From: Phycisphaerae bacterium
GTDB taxonomy: Bacteria; Planctomycetota; Phycisphaerae; UBA1845
Direction of reading: 5' to 3'
DNA: 25,492 nucleotides
Assembly (NCBI GenBank): GCA_021604825.1
Contig: BQJS01000047.1
Location: 1-25,492 of the forward strand
Shown here: piece by piece, positions 16,389-23,677 of the stretch
How positions within the stretch are numbered: position 1 is the stretch's first letter
Layout of the letters: every line of letters starts with the position of its first letter
Program-made: the position numbers and the translations under genes
Notes under the pieces: generated by a model
Databases searched by the model: none
The model's input: only the letters and a program-made list of their open reading frames with translations
What the model was told of the DNA's origin: nothing

Positions 16389-17864
16389 ATGACTGACAGA
16401 CTCAAAACGTTCTTGACCCAATGTGTATGCATAACGCTGTTCGGATTGACTGGTTGCCTTTCCGAGCAATCGTTTGAAGTCAGCCCGGAGCGCATCCACC
16501 AAGTCAAATCCGCCGAGCCCGCGAGCAAGCACGCCAACCCATTGCCGTCCAATCCGCCCACTCGCAAGTGGATGACTGAAACGCACGCGAAGATGTCCAG
16601 TTTGTTGCCGTCACCAAGCAAACCGGCGCTACTCACGGAACAAAACCGCGCCGCGGACGGACGCACGATCAACGTTTACGATCATTTCGGAATTCAAAAA
16701 GAAGGCCTGCGCACGCTACTCGGAAACCTCGACGGCATCACTTGCACCGCACAATCCGCAAGCCGCGCCAGCTACATCGACACACCGCCCCCGCCGTGGG
16801 ACGGATTCGAAGAAATTCTTGTCCCCATCGACGACCGCTTCGAACTTTCCGGTCGCATCGGATACGCCAAACGCAACGGCGAGATTCTCAAGACCGATTG
16901 CATCGTGATCCTGCCCGGACTGTTCGGCGACAATGGCGTTCAGCGCACGCGAGACATGGCCGAGTACCTGCAAGCCGCCGGCTTCCATGTGTTGGCCTTG
17001 GAGGTTCGCGCCCACGGACAAACCGAGAAACGCCACCCCGAGTTGTATCACACGTGGGGCGTGCTCGAGGCCGACGACCTGATGCACGTTTCCGATTGGT
17101 TGGAAGCGATGCCCGAAGTGTCGCGGACCGGGCTGATGGGATACTGCTGGGGGGCCAACATCGCGCTAAGCACAAGTTGGTATGACGCCGTCGGACCACA
17201 AGAACCATTGTTCTCCGATCGAATCCGGCAGGAACTGACCGCTCCGCATGGCCCCAGGCGATTCCGGGCAGGCATTATTCTATTCTCGCCGATTCTCGGT
17301 TGGGAGCGCCTCCGCGACGAGTTGGAGACCCCGCGAGGGTCGTTGTCGGACCCTGTCTACCACGCCATCCAGGAAACGATCCGGAATCGAATGATCCGCA
17401 AGGGGTACGAAAACCCGAGTGGAAGCCTCCAGCAACTCATTCAGGAGGAATTCGACCATTGCGGCGTCCCGCTCCCCAATGGCGTGGATGAGGCATTCGT
17501 CCTCGTTCGCTTTCTGCCCTACAAAAACAAGAAGTTCTACGATAAACTCTCTAAGGTTCGTACGCCTTTGCTATTTGTACACGGCGCCAACGACCCGCTT
17601 TCACCAGCGCAGGAAATCGCTGACCTCGTAGCCACAACGGATAATCCGAATGTGGCGTCGGTGATCTTGCCGGGTGGTGGTCACGTTGGTTTTGCTGCGT
17701 ATGCGAAGGAGTACTATTTCGGTTTGGTGGCGAGGTTTTTTGACCCGCAGACGGGTCCGTCCGCCTTTGGGGCGACTGCATCCCCCGCGATGCCGGCAGT
17801 CGATAGTTCAGTATCACCATCAGCAAACCACGCGCCGGCTGCCACCGCGTGTCGGAGGCAATGA
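16389..17864 (+). CDS. Alpha/beta-hydrolase fold lipoprotein with Cys in the nucleophile position
   Basis: An exported 491-residue hydrolase-like protein. Signal and lipobox: CVCITLFGLTGC, with C23. The fold is shown by VILPGLFGDNG (oxyanion region, about 173), a helix, HVLALEVRAHGQT, and the nucleophile elbow GYCWGAN at about 251-257. The acid is in HGANDPLSP (D402) and the base in PGGGHVGF (H432), so a triad Cys253-Asp402-His432 is complete except that Ser is replaced by Cys (codon TGC, 17145-17147). The layout resembles YheT-type hydrolases; a Cys elbow is known from dienelactone hydrolases. The last 40 residues are Ser/Pro/Ala-rich. The start is the first ATG in frame; no clear ribosome site is seen. 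The stop overlaps or abuts the next gene, so translation is probably coupled. The substrate is unknown. Confidence 0.83.
   Translation: MTDRLKTFLTQCVCITLFGLTGCLSEQSFEVSPERIHQVKSAEPASKHANPLPSNPPTRKWMTETHAKMSSLLPSPSKPALLTEQNRAADGRTINVYDHFGIQKEGLRTLLGNLDGITCTAQSASRASYIDTPPPPWDGFEEILVPIDDRFELSGRIGYAKRNGEILKTDCIVILPGLFGDNGVQRTRDMAEYLQAAGFHVLALEVRAHGQTEKRHPELYHTWGVLEADDLMHVSDWLEAMPEVSRTGLMGYCWGANIALSTSWYDAVGPQEPLFSDRIRQELTAPHGPRRFRAGIILFSPILGWERLRDELETPRGSLSDPVYHAIQETIRNRMIRKGYENPSGSLQQLIQEEFDHCGVPLPNGVDEAFVLVRFLPYKNKKFYDKLSKVRTPLLFVHGANDPLSPAQEIADLVATTDNPNVASVILPGGGHVGFAAYAKEYYFGLVARFFDPQTGPSAFGATASPAMPAVDSSVSPSANHAPAATACRRQ
17854..17858 (+). promoter_or_regulatory. Ribosome binding site GGAGG inside the end of the hydrolase gene
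   Basis: GGAGG has the best spacing (eight bases) to ATG at 17867. ATG at 17861 would form an ATGA overlap with the hydrolase stop, but lies only two bases from the site; GTG at 17849 lies before it. Confidence 0.6.
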
Positions 17865-17866
17865 CC

Positions 17867-19135
17867 ATGTTTAGTGCGATCAATCGCAAGGTCAAACGAT
17901 TCGTACTTCGCCAGCACAAAAAGAAGCCCGTCGTCTGGATCAGTGACACCACCCTACGCGACGGCGCTCAGATGCCGGGCATCCGACTCAACCCCGATCA
18001 AAAACTCGCCATCGCCAAAGCGCTCGCGGCGGCTGGTGTGCATTCTATCGATTGCGGATTCCCAGCCGCCAGCCCCGACGATGTCGAAGGCATTCGATTG
18101 ATCGCCAAGAACGTCAAGGGTTCGGTGCTATCGGCGCTGTCGCGAACGGTTATTTCCGACATTGACCTATCGGCTGACGCCCTTTCGAGCGTTTCGCCGT
18201 TGAAGCGGGCGATCACGCTCTTCATCGGCACCAGCCCACTGCACCGCGAACACAAACACCACATGTCCAAGTCGCAGATCATCGATACAGCCGTCAAAGC
18301 GATCGACCATGCGCAAAAGTCATTTGAAATTATTTCGTTCGGACCGGAAGACGCGTCGCGCACCGAACCCGAGTTTCTTTACAAGATCTACGATGAGGCC
18401 ATCAAAGCTGGCGCGATGTCGATCGGATTCACCGATACCGTTGGCATCCTCACGCCCGACAAGTGCGCCGAAACCGTCCGCCGCATTCAAGACAACGTTA
18501 AGAACATGGACGACGCCATGATGGCTGTCCACTTCCACAACGACCTTGGACTCGCCACCGCCAACTCGCTCGCTTGCGTCAAGGAAGGCGTTAATGTCGT
18601 CCAGGGAACGATCAACGGCGTCGGTGAACGGGCAGGCAACGTCGCCCTCGAAGAAGTCGTGATGGCCCTCCATCTGCACAAAGATGAGTTCAAAAAATCG
18701 ACGACGGTCGATGCGAAAGCGCTCTCGGAACTTTCCAAACTGGTCGCTCGACTCACCGGGTTCGAGCCCGCGTCCAACAAAGCCGTCATAGGCGCCAACA
18801 TCTTCCGCACCGAAGCCGGCATCCACCAGGACGGCATCCTGCAAAACCCCGACACCTATCTACCGTTCCCGCCCGAAGCCATCGGCGCAGGTCCGGTCGA
18901 ATTGGTTCTCGGTCAACAAAGTGGCAGCAATGCCGTCCGCCACCATCTCGAATCCAACGGCATGAGTACGTCCGAAGAACACGTCAAGCTCGTCCTCGAT
19001 TACCTCAAGGGCAACAAGCACGACGACGGCGACTATCCCGAGATAAACTCGTTTCTCGAGAGACTTCGCCCGTTCCTTTCCGACGAACGTCTGCAAGCCG
19101 AATTGGCCAACGGAAATCCTGCGGACGGAGAATAA
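17867..19135 (+). CDS. 2-isopropylmalate/homocitrate synthase family (DRE-TIM metallolyase), no regulatory domain
   Basis: A Claisen-type condensing enzyme that joins acetyl-CoA to a 2-oxo acid; about 422 residues. Motifs: DTTLRDGAQMPG (D27, R31, D32), the metal-binding HFHNDLG (about 222-228), INGVGERAGN, and EAGIHQDGILQNPDTYLPF, which resembles LeuA. Most relatives have GEQ after RD; here the Glu is Ala (GAQ). Typical LeuA carries a C-terminal leucine-sensing domain that brings it to about 510 residues. That domain is absent, so the enzyme resembles unregulated LeuA-like, citramalate or homocitrate (NifV/AksA-like) synthases. The substrate cannot be settled by eye. No leuB, leuC or leuD is nearby. 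It is coupled to the upstream hydrolase gene and lies six bases before the downstream phosphodiesterase gene, an unusual setting for a leucine gene. Confidence 0.85.
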   Translation: MFSAINRKVKRFVLRQHKKKPVVWISDTTLRDGAQMPGIRLNPDQKLAIAKALAAAGVHSIDCGFPAASPDDVEGIRLIAKNVKGSVLSALSRTVISDIDLSADALSSVSPLKRAITLFIGTSPLHREHKHHMSKSQIIDTAVKAIDHAQKSFEIISFGPEDASRTEPEFLYKIYDEAIKAGAMSIGFTDTVGILTPDKCAETVRRIQDNVKNMDDAMMAVHFHNDLGLATANSLACVKEGVNVVQGTINGVGERAGNVALEEVVMALHLHKDEFKKSTTVDAKALSELSKLVARLTGFEPASNKAVIGANIFRTEAGIHQDGILQNPDTYLPFPPEAIGAGPVELVLGQQSGSNAVRHHLESNGMSTSEEHVKLVLDYLKGNKHDDGDYPEINSFLERLRPFLSDERLQAELANGNPADGE

Positions 19136-19141
19136 GAATCC

Positions 19142-20866
19142 ATGCAGCGCTTCCGCCTCGTTGCGTTCGCCATCGCAATCGGCTTCTCAACCCTGACCGG
19201 ATGCTTCGACGAACGTCTTGGCATGCGGACGTTCACGCATGAAGGTAGTCCGCCAACCCCTTCGGTTGTCATTTTCTTCGTCGATGGGCTGGATCACACG
19301 CGCTTCAACGCATTACTCGACGACGGCAAGCTTCCCAACATACAAAGGCAATTCGTCGAAGGAGGCGTCGGCGTCAAAAATGCCGTTACGTCGATTCCTT
19401 CAGTGACGTATCCCAATGCCGTGTCGCTGATGACTGGCTGCTTTCCGGGACACCATGGGGTATTGGGCAACCAATGGTTCGATCGCAATGAGTTCTTCCT
19501 GCGCGACTATTCGTCGGCGTTGACCTATCAAACCGTCAACACCGATTTCAAAAACCCGACGCTTTTCGAAGTGCTCGACGACAAGCTCACGGTCAACGTC
19601 CGCTGCCATACGCGACGCGGCGTCACCAAGTCGTTCGACCATGCCCTCGGTACCGGGATCGACTGGATCCTTACTCGCTTTCACCACGCCGACGAGCGCG
19701 TCGGCCTGACCGCACCGATGGTCGCCAAGTATGCGCAAGAATCAGGACGTTGGCCATCAATCTATCTGAGCTACTTCCCCGGTGTCGATGCGACCGGACA
19801 CCTGCGTGGTTCCGACAGCGAAGCCTATGAAAAAGGACTCATCGTCGCCGACCAAGCCATTGGCCGCATCACCGCCACCGTTGAGAAGAATCACCCCGGC
19901 GCTCCGAACTACTTCATCCTCGTCACCGATCACAGCCACGTCCCCGCCCACCGCGATCAGTTCGCCGACATCTACACATGGCTGAAGAAGTCAACCGGCT
20001 TGCGGGTGCATCGCGGTGCCAACGAAGGATCGATTCCGTCGTGGCGACAGTCGCACTTCGATCGATGCGATGCGGTGTTCATCAACGGCGCGTACCGTCG
20101 CGTCACCATTCACTTCAAAAGCGATGACGGCTGGTCGCAGCGCGCGTCGACCGACAACGTCGAACAGATCATTCGCCCCGACGAAACGGGACTCTGCGGC
20201 GGACTGCCCGGAATCGCCCTCGCCGGCCTGCGCGATGGCGACGACAAGGTGCGGGTGCTGTCAGACCATCACACGTTTGAAATCGAGCGCCGCGAATTTC
20301 TCGAAACAAAGCGATACCGCATCAACGAAATCACCCCCGAGGATTCGTCAATAGCGAGTAGCCGTAGGGTGGGCCGTGCCCACCATGCTGCCGACGCATC
20401 CGACCAGCAGCGGGCACAGCCCACCACACAACCGCACAACGATACTGATCAACCGGCACGCCTCGCCCAATTGCTTCGTGAGTGGTCAGACGGCCAATGG
20501 CGCAGCTCGCGAGAGTGGCTAACCAAAACCGCCGGCTCCGAACTACCCGACTTCGTCCCGCAAATCGTCGAGTTCTTCGACTCAGAACGTGCGGGCGACG
20601 TCATTCTCTTCGCCGACGGAGAATGGTCGTTTCACAAAGCCGAAGAAGGCGGGCACGGTTCGTGTCTTGCGGTTGACATGCGCATCCCCATGTTCTTCGC
20701 CGGCCCCGGTATATCCAAAGGCACCAACATTTCCGCCGCCCGCCTCGTCGATGTCATGCCGACCGCCCTCGACATGCTCGGGGAATTGAAACGATTGGAG
20801 GCCCGCCCCCCCATCGACGGCATCAGCGTTCTTCCCCAACTTCGGGCAGCCACAACGCGCCCATGA
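19142..20866 (+). CDS. Nucleotide pyrophosphatase/phosphodiesterase-like lipoprotein (alkaline phosphatase superfamily)
   Basis: An exported phosphodiesterase of the NPP/type I family, 574 residues. Lipobox: FSTLTGC, with C21. The two-metal active site is complete: D48 (FFVDGLD), the nucleophile Thr in SVTYPN (T89), D216 and H220 (GVDATGHLRG), D263 and H264 (VTDHSH), and H505 (GGHGS). Family members cleave phosphodiester or pyrophosphate bonds in nucleotides, sugar nucleotides or lipids. Residues about 408-428 are encoded by a REP-like palindrome and read as low-complexity RRVGRAHHAADASDQQRAQ, placed between the substrate domain and the last metal ligands. The gene starts six bases after the synthase stop and its TGA overlaps the ATG of the next gene (ATGA). 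The Arg- and Ala-rich insertion probably forms a loop without destroying the fold. Confidence 0.87.
   Translation: MQRFRLVAFAIAIGFSTLTGCFDERLGMRTFTHEGSPPTPSVVIFFVDGLDHTRFNALLDDGKLPNIQRQFVEGGVGVKNAVTSIPSVTYPNAVSLMTGCFPGHHGVLGNQWFDRNEFFLRDYSSALTYQTVNTDFKNPTLFEVLDDKLTVNVRCHTRRGVTKSFDHALGTGIDWILTRFHHADERVGLTAPMVAKYAQESGRWPSIYLSYFPGVDATGHLRGSDSEAYEKGLIVADQAIGRITATVEKNHPGAPNYFILVTDHSHVPAHRDQFADIYTWLKKSTGLRVHRGANEGSIPSWRQSHFDRCDAVFINGAYRRVTIHFKSDDGWSQRASTDNVEQIIRPDETGLCGGLPGIALAGLRDGDDKVRVLSDHHTFEIERREFLETKRYRINEITPEDSSIASSRRVGRAHHAADASDQQRAQPTTQPHNDTDQPARLAQLLREWSDGQWRSSREWLTKTAGSELPDFVPQIVEFFDSERAGDVILFADGEWSFHKAEEGGHGSCLAVDMRIPMFFAGPGISKGTNISAARLVDVMPTALDMLGELKRLEARPPIDGISVLPQLRAATTRP
20364..20426. 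repeat. REP-like palindromic element inside the phosphodiesterase coding sequence
   Basis: The left arm is GGTGGGCCGTGCCCACC (20368-20384), itself a palindrome (GGTGGGC-CGT-GCCCACC), followed by ATGCTG. The right arm, CAGCAGCGGGCACAGCCCACC (20405-20425), is an imperfect inverted copy. The sequence starts GTAGGGTGGGC, like the GTAGGGTGGGCA..GCCCACC repeats seen in many planctomycete and cyanobacterial genomes. It is translated in frame. Confidence 0.65.
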
Positions 20867-21408
20867 TCGACGCCCTGCTGCGATTATTCGCAAAACTAAT
20901 GTATTACCCGTCGCTCGGTTATCACGACATGATGTGCGTGATCGGTGGCTGGCATCGCTGGGATTGGATCGATGACTCAGTTCTACTCGGCCGCATACCC
21001 CGCAAGCGCGAGATCAATGAGCTCCGCCACGAAGGCATCGGCGCGATCATCAACATGTGCGATGAATTCGCCGGCCATACGGTGCAGCTTGAAGAATTCA
21101 ACATCAAGCAACTTCGCCTGCCGACCATCGATCTTGTTTGTCCGTCGATCGAAAATCTGCAACGTGGCGTCGAATTCATTCGGCAATGTGCAGACAGCGG
21201 CAAGAAGGTCTACATCCACTGCAAAGCCGGGCGCGGACGGGCAGCCACCATGGCACTTTGCTATCTCATTGCAAAGCGCAGCGTCTGCGCCGAAGATGCC
21301 TACAATGAAATGAAATCGGCGCGGGTCCAGGTGGACCGCAATCTGTTCAAACGACAACCCGTTCGCACATTCGAGGAAATCGTTCGCGGTGGACACCCCC
21401 ATCCCTAA
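20863..21408 (+). CDS. Dual-specificity/PTPMT1-like protein phosphatase
   Basis: A 181-residue protein tyrosine phosphatase superfamily enzyme. The P-loop is HCKAGRGR (about 119-126), with catalytic C120 and phosphate-binding R126. The preceding RLPTIDLVCPS (about 85-95) carries a candidate general acid (D90), and the C-terminal helices are AATMALCYLI and AEDAYNEMKSARVQV. The pattern HCKAGRGRAATMALCYLI is close to eukaryotic and bacterial PTPMT1 proteins, which dephosphorylate phosphatidylglycerophosphate, but protein or other lipid phosphates cannot be excluded. No signal peptide; the N-terminus is hydrophobic and could associate with membrane. The ATG overlaps the upstream phosphodiesterase stop by four bases (ATGA), so translation is coupled, and its end overlaps the next gene by 20 bases. 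Confidence 0.85.
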   Translation: MIDALLRLFAKLMYYPSLGYHDMMCVIGGWHRWDWIDDSVLLGRIPRKREINELRHEGIGAIINMCDEFAGHTVQLEEFNIKQLRLPTIDLVCPSIENLQRGVEFIRQCADSGKKVYIHCKAGRGRAATMALCYLIAKRSVCAEDAYNEMKSARVQVDRNLFKRQPVRTFEEIVRGGHPHP

Positions 21409-23677
21409 TTCGATCGAAACGCCCACCGATTGCCCCGCGATTCGCGACGATGCCAAGTCGGCGAACGGGACATGGGGCTACCGCATCACGGCCTACCTGA
21501 TCTTGGGCGCGACGGTCATCCTTGCCCATGGCTGGTCGCTGCACGACGGACTCGGTCTCGACGACCACTGGCACTACCGGACGATTCGCGAAAGCGGCTG
21601 GTCATTTCCGGAACTTCTCGACGCCACAACCATCCGCAGCGAAGAGCTTTACGACTTATGGTGGCAGGACCAACCCGTTCAATTCCAATACTCCCGACCG
21701 CTATCCGTCGCCCTGATGAAGGTCGTCTACGCCATCACCGGCGGCAGCGTCCTCGCCCAGCATATGGTGAACCTCGCGCTCCATTGGATCGCCGCAATTC
21801 TGGTCAGCGCGCTGTGCTATCGCATGACGCGTTTTCGATTCTGGTCGATCGTCGGCGGGATTTTGTTTGTCGTCTACCCGCTAAGCGTCAATGCCGTCGC
21901 TTGGCCGGCAGCGCAAAACATGATCCTGCAGACGGCCTTGCTGCTGGGCGCGATGCTCGCCTACGCCCGTGCGTCAAATCTCGACATGAACATTACAGCC
22001 ACCAAGCCAGCGACCGTAGCATCGCGGATGAACAACCGCTGGCTTGCGTTGGCAGTAATGTTCTGGGTCGGCGCTCTCTCTTCGCGTGAAAACGCCATCG
22101 TCCTCCCGGCAATCCTCGTGGCAATGGACGTCGCGTTTGGCGGGTGGAAGTTTGCTTGGAGTCGGCGAATCGCTTACGTCATTTTCGCTGTCCTCGGAGT
22201 CGCGTTTCTCATCTGGCGTCTTGGTTATTACTACGAACCCATGCCCGATGTTTACGTGCGCCGATCTTCCGCGCCAGGGTTTTTCCTGTGGTGCGCGGCT
22301 AAGCTTCTGCATTTTGTTTGCAGCACCGTATGGGCTTCACCGATGACGGTAGGACCGACGGGCCGACTGAACCCGTTCACCGAAGCCCCGTTCGACATCG
22401 CACTCATGCTCGTCATCGTCGTTGGCGTCGCTGCGACATACTTCACTATCGCCCGCAGAGCTCGCGGATTTTGGATTTGGCCGCTGTGGATTCTGCTCAC
22501 GATGGCCCCCATGATCCCCGTCCTCGCCACGCCCCACTCGGCTTACATTTGCGGGGTCGCGGTGGCGATCGGACTCATCCTCGGACCCGTCTCAGCCCAT
22601 CGCCGAAAAGCCCGTCGCACTTATGTCGCCACAACGACGCTTGCGATCGTCGTCATCGGCTTGTCCGTCGGCATGCTCAAGGTCAACCGCCTGCTATGGA
22701 AGGGCTTGCTATACGGCGAAAAATTCGTCGCCGCCAGCCTCCGCGCAAAGCCTGTCCCTGGTACGACGACCGATGTGTATTTCATCAACCTCCCCTTCGC
22801 GGCCATCTATGCCAAAGAACACATCGTCGATGCCAACCACCTCGACCACGACGTACTAAAGTGCCACGTACTGACATTCGCGCCGCAACTTCCAAGAATG
22901 AGCCAACCATCGAGCATTACTCAATTGGATGCCCATCGTTTCTCGCTGATTGTCGAAACCCGGCCGTACTTCTCCAGACTTCTCGGGCGGTTTCTAATCG
23001 ATGGATTCCGCAGTGGTGGCCAACTTCAGACGGGCGACCGATTTTCTGGCGACGGCTTCGATGTGGAGGTCGCCCACGCAACAGAAGAAGGGGTCTACAA
23101 ACTCGACTTCTCATTCGAGAAGCCGCTGACAGCCCCCAACCAAGTGTTCTTCGTCAGTTCGGAAGAATGCGGGGCGATGCAGATCAAGTTCCTTGAGACC
23201 CCATACGCCGATACGGAACTTCCCGAGTTGCCAACAACGCCCGACTCGCTCGACACGATCAACGCAGCCGCCGCCGACATCGTCAATGGAAACCCCAACG
23301 CAGCAGACATCCTATTCGCGGCGACAGAATCGCCATTAGGGGCAATTCAGATAGCCGCCTCCAACCAACTCAAGAATATTGTCCAGCCGATTGCCATCGC
23401 CACCGCATCAGACACGCTCCACGTGTTTGATGATTCTAAAATCAGCGAGTCGGAAGTGCTACGTCTGCGAAAATGGTGGCATGCTTCGATCAATTCAGAC
23501 GACATCGCCCAGGTATTCAGCCGGCGAAATGAATTGCAAGAAATCCGACATCGACGCGACGAACTGAAACGCGGGCGGGCGCTCATCGCAAGGTTCATCA
23601 AGTGTGATCTTTATTTGACAGGCAAACCGTTCCCCGGCCCGCTCACCAAATCGCCATCCACGCCAGCATCCGAATAA
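21389..23677 (+). CDS. Multi-spanning membrane protein, GT-C glycosyltransferase-like
   Basis: A 762-residue protein with an N-terminal membrane part (about residues 32-435, roughly nine to eleven hydrophobic segments) and a C-terminal soluble domain of about 320 residues. Features of GT-C enzymes of the PMT/TMTC type are visible: an Asp pair in the first external loop (GLGLDDHWHY, D58-D59), FQYSRPLS (about 99-106), and AWPAAQNMILQTALLL (about 171-186). Such enzymes move sugars from lipid carriers to acceptors outside the membrane. The family is inferred from these patterns. The C-terminal domain has no recognised motif. It starts at GTG, overlapping the phosphatase gene by 20 bases, with a GAGG site about twelve bases upstream. 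Its 3' end overlaps the opposite-strand lipoprotein gene by 67 bases. Confidence 0.72.
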   Translation: MDTPIPNSIETPTDCPAIRDDAKSANGTWGYRITAYLILGATVILAHGWSLHDGLGLDDHWHYRTIRESGWSFPELLDATTIRSEELYDLWWQDQPVQFQYSRPLSVALMKVVYAITGGSVLAQHMVNLALHWIAAILVSALCYRMTRFRFWSIVGGILFVVYPLSVNAVAWPAAQNMILQTALLLGAMLAYARASNLDMNITATKPATVASRMNNRWLALAVMFWVGALSSRENAIVLPAILVAMDVAFGGWKFAWSRRIAYVIFAVLGVAFLIWRLGYYYEPMPDVYVRRSSAPGFFLWCAAKLLHFVCSTVWASPMTVGPTGRLNPFTEAPFDIALMLVIVVGVAATYFTIARRARGFWIWPLWILLTMAPMIPVLATPHSAYICGVAVAIGLILGPVSAHRRKARRTYVATTTLAIVVIGLSVGMLKVNRLLWKGLLYGEKFVAASLRAKPVPGTTTDVYFINLPFAAIYAKEHIVDANHLDHDVLKCHVLTFAPQLPRMSQPSSITQLDAHRFSLIVETRPYFSRLLGRFLIDGFRSGGQLQTGDRFSGDGFDVEVAHATEEGVYKLDFSFEKPLTAPNQVFFVSSEECGAMQIKFLETPYADTELPELPTTPDSLDTINAAAADIVNGNPNAADILFAATESPLGAIQIAASNQLKNIVQPIAIATASDTLHVFDDSKISESEVLRLRKWWHASINSDDIAQVFSRRNELQEIRHRRDELKRGRALIARFIKCDLYLTGKPFPGPLTKSPSTPASE

